This document shows, piece by piece, positions 20,134 through 28,594 of a stretch of 64,000 nt of DNA. A model generated the notes under the pieces. That model did not search any database. It was not told where the DNA came from and saw only the letters and a list, made by a program, of their open reading frames with translations. Location: contig JADYUK010000002.1 in NCBI GenBank assembly GCA_021531755.1, positions 186,001-250,000 on the forward strand, given 5' to 3'. The stretch is from Hoylesella loescheii. Its GTDB lineage: Bacteria > Bacteroidota > Bacteroidia > Bacteroidales > Bacteroidaceae. Made by a program: the position numbers and the translations under genes. Position 1 is the stretch's first letter. Each line of letters starts with the position of its first letter.

Positions 20134-22308
20134 CTATATGGTCTTTACGGTAAAACCATCAGCCTCCATGATGTCTCTTACAGACTGAGCTGAGTATTTT
20201 GTTATCTCTGTACTTACAATGTAATCAACTCCTTGACTGTCTTTTGTCCAAGCATCATCATCATTGCAATGATACCAATGCTGCTTCTCTTCCATGGTTG
20301 GTATGCGACCATTACTAAGAGCTTTATTGGCTATATCTTCTCTAGTACATATAAATCCTATCCTCTTATAGTTCTTGAGTATTGTGGCAGGAAAAACTGC
20401 TCTTAGCTCCTCTATGGTAGAGTTGTGCTTGGCTGCATATGCCTTTACAGCATTAACTACAAAAGTTGATTTGCTTGTATAGGTAGCACCATTATCAAGG
20501 GAGTATTGGGTACGATCTAATGTATTTCTAGCTGTTTCTATAGCCTCCTCCTCAGCTTCACCCGATGAGATTACATTTACCCAAACCTCATTAGCCTTAC
20601 CAGCTAACCACTCAGCTCTAGAGGCTATAGTAGACTCATCCCAATTGGGTTTATTGACTACATCTTTCATAGTGAGGAGGTCTCCAGCTTTGTCTCTAAG
20701 TCCTCCATCAAGTTTCTTTTTCCACTTGTTATTACTTGCACTGGAGTTAAGACCTTGGGTAATGATAGCCATATTACCAAGAGTAGCTATTACCTTTTTT
20801 CTATTTTTCTTAAACTCAGACTCCTCAACCTCATTGAGACCGCTTGGAATTTCCCAATTATCCTCCCATTTTTGAGGCATAAGGTGCTCAAGGGTGTATT
20901 TAGTAAATGGATGGAGTACTGTTTGACTACCAGCAACCTCCCTAAGCTTTGACTCCAAAAGGTAGAGTATACCTCTTGCTTTCTCAGCTTTAAGGTTAGA
21001 GTTACCAGCAAAGCCATCCTCTATCTCTGCATCATATGGCATATGCAAAGACTCATAAGGCTTTTTGTTGCTGAGATACTCTACTAAAGCATCATAAGTA
21101 AGGATTCTCTGACCTATGAGACTCTCTGTAAATAAGTCGCTGTAATTCTTTATTACTTTTTTACATATTTGTCTACGGATAATATAGGACTCCAGTAAGG
21201 TAAATATCTTATCTTGCTCAGCTGTATCAGCTACATTTTTCAAGATGTAGAGGAGGTAAGGGATGGCTGTATGAACATCCAGCGTAAATATCACTAAGAG
21301 TATACGCTTTAATGGAGTCTTGCTTGACTCAGGGTCATCTTGTATAGCTTCCTTTGAGTAAATCTGCTTAAAGATGCTGGCATATGCTGTAACCTCCTTA
21401 GCAAACTCTATCTTATCCCAAGAGCCAGACTCAATGACCTTTTGATAGTTGTTAAACTCGCTCTCATCATCATACTTTCTAAACTCAGCCCTATCAGCAC
21501 TAGAGCTGTTGTTTCTAGAGTCGTGCATAATGATTTGTAGAAGGGTATGGAAAAATCTATCTGAGAGAGTTTTCTTACGCATACTACCTACTGAGATCGC
21601 TGTTTTCCAATAGGTTAAGCAAGCATCATCAGCCTCAAATACAGGTTTCCAAATGGCTGTATAGTCATCCAAAGTAGCTGATGTAAATAGATAGTTTTTC
21701 AGCAGCTCCTCAGTATTAAGACTCATACCAAGAGAGTTGATTGTATCAAATATCTTGTGCTCATTCTCATTAGCCTCAAGATAGATAGCAATAAACCACA
21801 GTCTAGCCTGTATATGGAGATGGTTAATCTTGCTTACATCTACATTATTTCTAAAGTAGTTGTAAGCCTTAATGAGGTTGCTCTTGTCCTCTCCATCAAG
21901 CTCTACATCCTGTGTAAGGTTAGCTATCTTGTCAAAAGCCTCCTTATCATTTAATGAGTGCTTAATGCTGAGGTCATTGTTATTACGCAGCCTAAATATC
22001 TGGTCAAAAGGATTGTGCAAGCTTGGGTCTTTTAGGCTGATGACTTTATAGAAAACAGCTAAAGTAGTAAGTCTTTGCTGACCATCTACAACAACCCATC
22101 TAGGTGGCTCAATACCGCTAGGTCCAAGTTTCTTTAATATGACTGAGCCTATAAAGTACTCCTCATCAGTTTTAGAGATGTACTCCATATCTCTAATAAA
22201 TCTACTCCACAGCTTCTCTGTCCACACATAGGCTCTTTGGTAGAATGGTACATAAAAAGTATGTCCATCCGCTAATAGCTGAGGTATGTTTACTTTAGAT
22301 GGTTGCAT
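20134..22308 (-). CDS. DUF262/DUF1524 protein, GmrSD-like type IV restriction family
   Basis: 724 residues. The N-terminal DUF262 (ParB/Srx-like nucleotidase) domain shows PFYQRAYVW (21-29), YFIGS (51-55) and VVVDGQQRLTTL (72-83), whose DGQQR is the NTP-binding signature. The C-terminal DUF1524 HNH-like nuclease is visible as LEHLMPQKW (His near 472) followed by LGNMAIIT and N-S-S-A-S-N-N-KW (about 509-526). A further region of about 180 residues follows the nuclease, which I cannot name. Single-chain DUF262-DUF1524 proteins restrict modified phage DNA in the GmrSD/BrxU group; this is inferred for this gene. Its sequence is clearly richer in A/T than the neighbours, suggesting transfer. A small HTH gene lies 5 nt upstream. 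Confidence 0.85.
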   Translation of the reverse strand: MQPSKVNIPQLLADGHTFYVPFYQRAYVWTEKLWSRFIRDMEYISKTDEEYFIGSVILKKLGPSGIEPPRWVVVDGQQRLTTLAVFYKVISLKDPSLHNPFDQIFRLRNNNDLSIKHSLNDKEAFDKIANLTQDVELDGEDKSNLIKAYNYFRNNVDVSKINHLHIQARLWFIAIYLEANENEHKIFDTINSLGMSLNTEELLKNYLFTSATLDDYTAIWKPVFEADDACLTYWKTAISVGSMRKKTLSDRFFHTLLQIIMHDSRNNSSSADRAEFRKYDDESEFNNYQKVIESGSWDKIEFAKEVTAYASIFKQIYSKEAIQDDPESSKTPLKRILLVIFTLDVHTAIPYLLYILKNVADTAEQDKIFTLLESYIIRRQICKKVIKNYSDLFTESLIGQRILTYDALVEYLSNKKPYESLHMPYDAEIEDGFAGNSNLKAEKARGILYLLESKLREVAGSQTVLHPFTKYTLEHLMPQKWEDNWEIPSGLNEVEESEFKKNRKKVIATLGNMAIITQGLNSSASNNKWKKKLDGGLRDKAGDLLTMKDVVNKPNWDESTIASRAEWLAGKANEVWVNVISSGEAEEEAIETARNTLDRTQYSLDNGATYTSKSTFVVNAVKAYAAKHNSTIEELRAVFPATILKNYKRIGFICTREDIANKALSNGRIPTMEEKQHWYHCNDDDAWTKDSQGVDYIVSTEITKYSAQSVRDIMEADGFTVKTI

Positions 22309-22313
22309 TGTTA

Positions 22314-22612
22314 TTAATTGGTTTCGTTAGATGGTTGTATACTTGATTGTAGGAGATCTGTCAGCTTTTTATTAAGCTCAGTAGCCGAGTTAAGTGCTGA
22401 TACTACTTTGTCATACGCTTCTCTAGGTACTACATCTTGAGACTCACCAAACTACTTTCTAGAGCTTGTGAGACTGATGCTGGGATAGGTATTGTACCTT
22501 TTCCCCAGTTTTGTACTGTCCTAAAGTGTACTCCCAAAGACTCAGCTAAAACTGGCTGAGAGAGCTTTGCAGATGTTCTTGACTCGTTTATTGTGTCTTT
22601 GGGCCATTGCAA
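22314..22612 (-). pseudogene. XRE-type helix-turn-helix regulator, broken by a frameshift
   Basis: Reading leftward, one frame encodes an HTH core (SRTSAKLSQPVLAESLGVHF then RTVQNWGKG and IPIPASVSQALES), with the LSQ..LAE.LGV..RTVQNW.KG pattern of XRE-family DNA-binding proteins. It then runs out of frame near 22450; the next frame continues without a gap (FGESQDVVPREAYDKVVSAL to QPSNETN) and stops at 22314, only 5 nt before the DUF262 start. A one-base change would join them into a protein of about 100 residues. There is no ATG; a TTG at 22612 fits the promoter just upstream. It probably controlled the restriction gene. A sequencing error is the alternative to a real mutation. Confidence 0.55.
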
Positions 22613-22633
22613 ATAATCACACGAATTTTGTAT

Positions 22634-22642
22634 GCAAAGATA
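22634..22642 (-). promoter_or_regulatory. Probable -7 box of the HTH-DUF262 unit
   Basis: TATCTTTGC on the reverse strand, an exact match to TAnnTTTGC, about 22 nt before the probable TTG start of the HTH frame. A matching -33 element is weak. Confidence 0.5.
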
Positions 22643-22706
22643 ATAAAAATGACACAAAAAGCAGAATGATAGCACAATTATTATGGTTGGTTTAGTCAAA
22701 AAAAGC

Positions 22707-22747
22707 ATGTATAGCTCAAGTAATAGCATATCAGCTATACATTTTTC
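22707..22747. terminator. Bidirectional terminator upstream of the HTH gene
   Basis: A perfect 10-bp inverted repeat ATGTATAGCT (22707-22716) / AGCTATACAT (22733-22742), with TTTTT on the plus side and seven T shortly after the stem on the minus side. It separates the DUF262 unit from whatever once lay to the right. Confidence 0.65.
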
Positions 22748-23383
22748 AACCTTCTTCAAGTTCCCGCAATTACCACATTCAGAGTAATGATGTGTGTAGT
22801 CTGATGGCGTGTGATATTTGGGAGTTTCCAAAAATCTGGGTTGTCTTTTATACGACATCATTTCTGATGCGTATTTTAACAATGTTGGGTCGTGATTTAT
22901 GATTTGTTAACTACTGCATTTCGGCATAGAATACACGTTATAGAATAAATGCGTGATTATTCTTGCAGCCTGTCTTTGTCCGAGAACCTGTCGTCTTAAT
23001 GAGACCTCTCTGCAACTGTCATCCTGCACCTCGCCAGATGACACTCACAGATACGTGATTGTAAGCAGAGCCTTTGACCATATCATTCCTACTGTATCAG
23101 ATTTATTTTCAGTGCCTTTGGGGCGGTCATTCAGCATGTCTTGTCATATTGCCGATAGCGCAAGAAAACTGTAAGCTGACGCAGTGTCTGCCCTTTCAAT
23201 TTGAAACTGTTTGCGCCAGAAATGTGTTAATGCAGTTTCCCGCCCTCCAGTCTCTACCCCAGCAGCCAGATGTGGTGATGCCATTATGAGGGAGAGATAT
23301 CCCTCCTACAGAATAAGCAGAGATATCCCCAAGTGTCTTCTTGAATGTCTGGGCCCATCCCATGTCTAAACAGACGCTATGGC
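22748..23383. other. Non-coding stretch between the defence unit and the SNF2 fragment
   Basis: About 640 bases without a supported gene. A reverse-strand frame at 22750-22880 reads with a Cys-x-x-Cys (SECGNCGNLKKVEKC) but has no start context and no family I know. It is probably junction DNA of the insertion. Confidence 0.4.
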
Positions 23384-23800
23384 TTACAGCTCCTTGAGCA
23401 GCTCTATCATCTCGTCGCGGCTCATGCTGGCGCTCACATCGCCGCCTTCGAGCAGAGCGTCGGCCATATTCTTCTTTGTCTTGTGGAGGGAAATGATTTT
23501 CTCCTCGATAGTGTCTGCTGCTATGATGCGGTAGATGGTGACAGGTTTCTGCTGCCCGATGCGGTATGCGCGGTCGCTGGCCTGGTCCTCGATGGCGGGG
23601 TTCCACCATGGGTCGAGGTGTATGACATAGTCTGCTGCGGTAAGGTTCAGTCCCAGTCCGCCAGCTTTCAGGCTGATTAGGAATATCGGCATATCGCCAT
23701 GCTGGAACTCCTCTACCAGGCGTATGCGCTCCTTGGCGGGAGTCGAGCCGTCGAGGTAAAGGTATCCTAATCCCTTTTTCTCCATATTCCCAAACCTGTC
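23384..23800 (-). pseudogene. 3' fragment of a SNF2-family DNA helicase
   Basis: About 135 residues that match the very end of the helicase C-terminal domain of bacterial SNF2/Rad54-like proteins: GYLYLDGST, then LISLKAGGLGLNLTAADYVI, DPWWNPAIEDQASDRAYRIG and a tail ending in MIELLKEL. A whole protein of this family is usually over 900 residues, so more than 80 percent of the gene, with the DEAH domain, is missing. The sequence just before the homology (about 23800-23860) is unrelated. The remnant marks a deletion or insertion end point. Confidence 0.85.
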
Positions 23801-23866
23801 TCCTGTTATCTCGCCCTGTATTGGAGAAATTGTCCCTATGAATGACAAGGAAAACCACAAAAAGAG

Positions 23867-23916
23867 AAATCCGTCATGTCAACTGTCTTTACAGCTGGCA
23901 TGACGGATTTTATTAT
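23867..23916. terminator. Terminator hairpin between the SNF2 fragment and the acyl-CoA dehydrogenase
   Basis: AAATCCGTCATG (23867-23878) pairs with CATGACGGATTT (23899-23910), with A/T-rich flanks on both sides. It would terminate the reverse-strand ETF operon. Confidence 0.65.
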
Positions 23917-24106
23917 ATATCACGAAGGCAATGTCTGGGGATGCGGAATTGTCCTGGCGCTCACCGCATGATGCCGGCAACGGAAGGACAGTAGCCTTCT
24001 TCCCCCCCATGTGCCTTGTGTGGTTATGGTTAGCCTTACCTGTGTAGTAATGGTTAGCCTTGTGTGGGTTAGCCTTGCCTTATGTTGAGATGGGGCAGGG
24101 AGGCGA

Positions 24107-25861
24107 TTACTTGCGATAATCATCAAGGTCGGCAGGTGTGGCGCTCATGACGAAGTCATAGTGGCGCTCAACCTCTGAGGCTACGTAGCGTGTGTAGACA
24201 CGTGCTGACTTCTTGAAGAGCTCAGGAGCCTTGCTGGCATCGCCTATGAGGAGGAGAGCCATGATGCAATCGGCTGCCATCTCGTAGAGATGACGTATGC
24301 AGAGGTCTTTGAACTCGTCGTTCTTCTGCTCGTTGACGTATGCCACAGCCTCGTTATACTTCTCGGCCATCTTGGCCACACGCTCCTTCAGTGGCAGAAG
24401 CTCTGCGCTGCACCAGTCTTCTGTGCCAACGTTTGCTGGAGCCTCGCCTGCCTGGAGCATATCGGCTATGACCTGTCCGTAGAAGCCGTTTGTAATGTAA
24501 CGTCCGGCTGCCACGGTCTGAAGCTGTGTCGTGCCCTCGTAGATTGTGAGGATGCGGGCGTCACGGTAGAGACGCTGGCAGGCGTACTCGAGCATGAAGC
24601 CTGAGCCTCCATGCACCTGTATGCCGTCGTATGTGTTCTGGTTGGCGTACTCTGATGTCATGCCTTTTGCGAGAGGGGTGAAGGCATCGGCAAGCTTGGA
24701 GTATACCTTACACTCCTGACGCTCCTCGGCTGTCAGCTTGCCACCCTCAAGCTTGCGCTCGCGCTCTATGTCCTCGATAATCTTGTATACATCGACATAG
24801 CGGCTTGTGGCGTAGAGCAGGGAGCGTCCCGCGTCGAGCTTCGCCTTCATTGTGGCGAGCATGTCATAGACAGCAGGGAAGTTGATGATGGCCTTGCCGA
24901 ACTGCTTGCGGTCCTTGGCGTAGGCGAGCGCCTCGTTGTATGCCATCTGGCTGACACCTGTCGACTGGCCTGCAATGCCGAGGCGTGCTCCGTTCATGAG
25001 TCCCATGACATATTTGATGAGTCCCATCTTGCGGCTGCCGCAGAGCTCAGCCTTAGCGTTCTTGTATACAAGCTCACATGTTGGTGAGCCGTGAATGCCG
25101 AGCTTGTTCTCTATGCGGCGCACATCGACACCGCCCTGACGCTTGTCGTAGATGAACATTGAGAGGCCGCGGCCGTCGCGTGTGCCTTCCTCTGAGCGTG
25201 CGAGGACGAGGTGTATATCGCTGTCGCCGTTTGTGATGAAGCGCTTGCAGCCATTCAGGCGCCAGCAGTCCTCCTTCTCGTCGTATGTCGCCTTGAGCAT
25301 GACTGACTGGAGGTCAGAGCCTGCATCCGGCTCTGTGAGGTCCATGGACATTGTCTCGCCCTCACAGACGCGTGGCACGTAGCGCTGGCGCTGGTCCTCG
25401 TCGCCGAACTCATAGAGCGTCTCTATGCAGTCCTGGAGCGACCATATGTTCTCGAAACCTGTGTCTCCGGCAGCTACCATCTCGTTGATGGCAGAGTATA
25501 CGGCCATAGGGAAGTTGAGGCCGCCGTAGCGGCGTGGCATGGTGACACCGTTGAGGCCAGCCTTTATGACAGCGTCAAGGTTCTCGTATGTCTTTGAGGC
25601 GTATATCATGCGGCCGTTCTCACACCGCGGACCCTCGGCGTCAACCTCCTCAGCGTTAGGGGCGATGATGTTTGCTGTGACATCGCCGGCGAGCTCGAGG
25701 ACACGCTTGTATGAGTCCATCGCGTCTTCAAAGTCGGCCGGAGCGTAGTCATACTTGCCTGCATCGGCAAAGTTGCGCTCCTTCAGTTCTACTATATGCT
25801 TTATGAGAGGGTGGTTAAGATAAAACCCTATCTCTGGATTGTCTGTATAGAAATTAGGCAT
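24107..25861 (-). CDS. Acyl-CoA dehydrogenase
   Basis: 584 residues, the long form with an extra C-terminal helical domain. Visible family parts are the FAD/substrate region MSMDLTEPDAGSDLQSV, CKRFITNGDSDIHLV, GIHGSPTCEL, and the C-terminal ILTIYEGTTQLQ with the Glu often used as catalytic base in this subgroup. It oxidises an acyl-CoA to the enoyl-CoA and passes electrons to ETF, encoded directly upstream (etfB, etfA) on the same strand, so the three genes form one functional unit. The acyl chain cannot be deduced. Confidence 0.93.
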   Translation of the reverse strand: MPNFYTDNPEIGFYLNHPLIKHIVELKERNFADAGKYDYAPADFEDAMDSYKRVLELAGDVTANIIAPNAEEVDAEGPRCENGRMIYASKTYENLDAVIKAGLNGVTMPRRYGGLNFPMAVYSAINEMVAAGDTGFENIWSLQDCIETLYEFGDEDQRQRYVPRVCEGETMSMDLTEPDAGSDLQSVMLKATYDEKEDCWRLNGCKRFITNGDSDIHLVLARSEEGTRDGRGLSMFIYDKRQGGVDVRRIENKLGIHGSPTCELVYKNAKAELCGSRKMGLIKYVMGLMNGARLGIAGQSTGVSQMAYNEALAYAKDRKQFGKAIINFPAVYDMLATMKAKLDAGRSLLYATSRYVDVYKIIEDIERERKLEGGKLTAEERQECKVYSKLADAFTPLAKGMTSEYANQNTYDGIQVHGGSGFMLEYACQRLYRDARILTIYEGTTQLQTVAAGRYITNGFYGQVIADMLQAGEAPANVGTEDWCSAELLPLKERVAKMAEKYNEAVAYVNEQKNDEFKDLCIRHLYEMAADCIMALLLIGDASKAPELFKKSARVYTRYVASEVERHYDFVMSATPADLDDYRK

Positions 25862-26012
25862 CTTCTGTGGATATTGTTTTTATTGGGGTGAGGATATTCA
25901 TAGCGTTGTATATGATGGCTGCCGCTACTTTTATGGCAGCCTGCCGTGAGAGATTCCTCGCCACAGGATTGATTGTTTGTTTCTGGGGGAGTGGGCGGAT
26001 GTGGCCCTCGGC

Positions 26013-27053
26013 TTACTTGGTGTTCTGCTTATAATACTTTATGAGCTTTGGCACAACATCCTCGACAGTGCCATTGATGACATAGTCGGCGATAGTGTTG
26101 ATAGGAGCGTCAGGGTCATTGTTGATAGAGATGATGATACCTGAGTCCTGCATGCCTGCTATGTGCTGTATCTGGCCTGATATTCCACATGCGATGTAAA
26201 CCTTCGGGCGCACTGTGACACCTGTCTGCCCTATCTGGCGGTCATGGTCTATCCATCCGGCATCGACAGCGGCACGGCTCGCGCCTACCTCAGCGTGGAG
26301 CACCTCGGCGAGCTTGAAGAGCTGGTCGAATCCTTCTCTTGAGCCTACGCCGTAACCTCCTGCCACAACTATCGGTGCGCCCTTGAGGTTATGCTTCGCC
26401 TTCTGGACATGACGGTCGAGTACCTTCACCACATATTCTGCCTCAGGGACATACTTGGCGACATCGTGGCGTATGACCTCTGCCTTGTAGTTCTCGTCGA
26501 GAATCTCCTTCTTCATGACACCCTCACGCACAGTGGCCATCTGTGGGCGATGCTCCGGATTGACGATGGTCGCCACGATGTTTCCACCGAAAGCCGGACG
26601 TATCTGGTAGAGCTGCTGCTCATAGTGCTTGTTGACAAGCTCTCCTGCCTCGTTCTTCACCTTCATGTCGAAGTCGCCTATCTCAAGCTCGGTACAGTCG
26701 GCTGTAAGACCGCTGAAGAGAGCTGATGAGACACGTGGGCCGAGGTCGCGGCCTATGACAGTGGCACCCATGAGGCATATCTGTGGCTGCTCTTCCTTGA
26801 AGAGGTTGACGACAAGGGCCGTATGTGGGTTGGAGGTGTATGGGAAAAGTCCCTCCGCATCGAAGATATGGACGCGGTCGACACCATATTTGATAACTTG
26901 CTGCTCTACGCCTTCAAGACCAGAGCCAGCTATGATACATTCAAGTTTCACGCCAAGGGTATTGGCGAGCTTGCGTCCTTTGGTAAGGAGCTCGAGGGCT
27001 ACATCCTTTACTTGTGTTCCCTCTATTTCGCAGTATACGAATACGTTGTTCAT
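26013..27053 (-). CDS. etfA: Electron transfer flavoprotein subunit alpha
   Basis: 346 residues from ATG 27053 (MNNVFVYCEI), the usual family start. A second ATG at 27086, eleven codons upstream, is preceded by a strong AAAGGAGG at proper distance, so the true protein could begin there. The C-terminal FAD domain is clear: VVAGGYGVGSREGFDQLFKL, GASRAAVDAGWI, GQTGVTVRPKVYIACGISG and ISINNDPDAPI. With EtfB it accepts electrons from the acyl-CoA dehydrogenase encoded next. It sits 155 nt after etfB. Confidence 0.95.
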   Translation of the reverse strand: MNNVFVYCEIEGTQVKDVALELLTKGRKLANTLGVKLECIIAGSGLEGVEQQVIKYGVDRVHIFDAEGLFPYTSNPHTALVVNLFKEEQPQICLMGATVIGRDLGPRVSSALFSGLTADCTELEIGDFDMKVKNEAGELVNKHYEQQLYQIRPAFGGNIVATIVNPEHRPQMATVREGVMKKEILDENYKAEVIRHDVAKYVPEAEYVVKVLDRHVQKAKHNLKGAPIVVAGGYGVGSREGFDQLFKLAEVLHAEVGASRAAVDAGWIDHDRQIGQTGVTVRPKVYIACGISGQIQHIAGMQDSGIIISINNDPDAPINTIADYVINGTVEDVVPKLIKYYKQNTK

Positions 27054-27207
27054 TTGTATGTTCTGTCTCATACTTTGTAGCGCCATGCTTCTTTCCTCCT
27101 TTATCAGTATTACAGGCAAGTAATGGAAAGGAGCGACGCTACCGCCTTGCAGTCCCAGACCCTTTGTTGGGTGTGGGCTGGCACGCACAAGGCTTGTGGA
27201 TGAATGC

Positions 27208-28089
27208 TTATCCTATAATCTTCTCGTTGAGGAGCTCCTGTACAAGGCTGTCGATATCCTCGTCGGCACCGGTCATCGTGCGAGACTCCTTTGCCTTGAA
27301 CACGATGTTCTTCACAGCTTTAACGTTTGTCGGAGAGCCGGCCTTGCCTATCTGCTTAGGGTCGCAGTCAATATCGGCGGCACCCCACTGTGTTATGTTG
27401 AGATAAGGCTTCTCTGTGATGAGTGCCTCAAGCGCCTCGGCATTCTCTGATGTGCGCTCGGCCTTCACTGTGGCACGCTTGTACTTCATCACACGTTTCG
27501 CATTGCGTGGGCGGCATGGTGCGGCAGAGCCGTTGACAGTGACAACAAGAGGCAGCGGAGCCTCGACAGTCTCCACTCCACCGTCGATGTGGCGCTTGAT
27601 GACAATCTTCTTCTGCTCAGGGTCGAGCGAGAGTATCTCCTCGGCGTATGTCACCTGTGTCAGCCCGAGCTTCTCAGCTATCTGTGGGCCCACCTGTGCG
27701 GTGTCACCGTCAATAGCCTGGCGACCACCGAGAATGATGTCAAAGTCGCCAATCTTCTTGATTGCCTGAGAGAGTGTGTAGCTTGTGGCGAGGGTGTCAG
27801 CGCCACCAAGTGGACGGTCTGTGACAACGTAGCCAAAGTCGGCACCGCGGTAGAGTGCCTCACGGATTACTTCTGCAGACTTTGGCAGACCCATTGTGAC
27901 TACCGAGATGGTAGAGCCGGGGAATTTATCTTTCAGTATCAAAGCCTGCTCCAATGCGTTGAGGTCTTCTGGGTTGAAGACGGCAGGGAGAGCGGCACGG
28001 TTGACCGTGCCCTCTGGAGTCATGGCATCAGGACCCACATTGCGGGTGTCAGGTACTTGCTTGGCAAGCACAACAATCTTTAGACTCAT
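27208..28089 (-). CDS. etfB: Electron transfer flavoprotein subunit beta
   Basis: 293 residues from ATG 28089 (MSLKIVVLAKQVPDTRNVGP), chosen because the family begins with this strand; the open frame runs further upstream into a repeat. Other hallmarks are NPEDLNALEQALILKD, the AMP-binding region GRQAIDGDTAQVGPQIAEKL and LPLVVTVNGSAAPCRPRNAK. It is the first gene of the etfB-etfA-acyl-CoA dehydrogenase unit. Its leader of about 280 nt contains a copy of the palindromic repeat family found at 46.2-47.5 kb. Confidence 0.95.
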   Translation of the reverse strand: MSLKIVVLAKQVPDTRNVGPDAMTPEGTVNRAALPAVFNPEDLNALEQALILKDKFPGSTISVVTMGLPKSAEVIREALYRGADFGYVVTDRPLGGADTLATSYTLSQAIKKIGDFDIILGGRQAIDGDTAQVGPQIAEKLGLTQVTYAEEILSLDPEQKKIVIKRHIDGGVETVEAPLPLVVTVNGSAAPCRPRNAKRVMKYKRATVKAERTSENAEALEALITEKPYLNITQWGAADIDCDPKQIGKAGSPTNVKAVKNIVFKAKESRTMTGADEDIDSLVQELLNEKIIG

Positions 28090-28198
28090 GTTTCTTTGTG
28101 TATATTGTATAGTTATGGTTTCCTGTTGGCAATCATGGACATGGCCGCATGTTATGACCAAAATACGTTCGTGGCATACGCTATGCTCTGCATGTTCG

Positions 28199-28352
28199 TA
28201 TAAACACAGACGTTTTCTCGCCATGGCATAGTCCCAAGCAAGCTTGGCTTCCGCCTTCCTCTGTCACGACTCGGGATAGCTCGAGCAAGCTCGGCTCTCC
28301 TCTCGCTGCTCTATCGGTTGGCCTCTGCTCATCTGGCTTATCGAAAACGTTC
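28199..28352 (-). repeat. Copy of the dispersed CGTTTTCG palindromic repeat, in the etfB leader
   Basis: The ends are CGTTTTCTCGCC (from 28211) and TTATCGAAAACGTT. Inside is the small palindrome CCAAGCAAGCTTGG (28234-28247) and a second one, GCTCGAGCAAGCTCGG. The first 50 bases closely match the reverse complement of 47385-47440. It lies between the etfB promoter and start codon. Confidence 0.8.
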
Positions 28353-28375
28353 GCATAAATATCCATAATTGGGCA

Positions 28376-28407
28376 CAAAAGTACTAATAATTTTCCGAAG
28401 TGGCAAA
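28376..28407 (-). promoter_or_regulatory. Promoter of the etfB-etfA-acd operon
   Basis: Reverse strand: TTTG (28407-28404), 20-nt spacer, TACTTTTG (28383-28376), matching the Bacteroidetes consensus. The predicted transcript starts near 28370 and so includes the repeat at 28199-28352. Confidence 0.6.
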
Positions 28408-28594
28408 TAATAACAAAAGAAAATGCACACTTTGCGATATTGTGTGCATAAAAACCTACTAATTCTATACACCCCAGATAGATACACAGTGTGATATGGC
28501 TCATCCTGAGGTGTAGGGCAGGATTCCCGCCAGAATGTGTCCCTCGTTATGCCTGGACGCTCCTGGCGGGTATCAGCGTGGGGGAGACAGCCTT

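Noticed and set aside
24000..24085. Three GGTTAGCCTT words as a CRISPR-like array
   Set aside because: Copies are only 10-12 bp, spacing is irregular and no spacers of even size exist; no cas gene is in the window.
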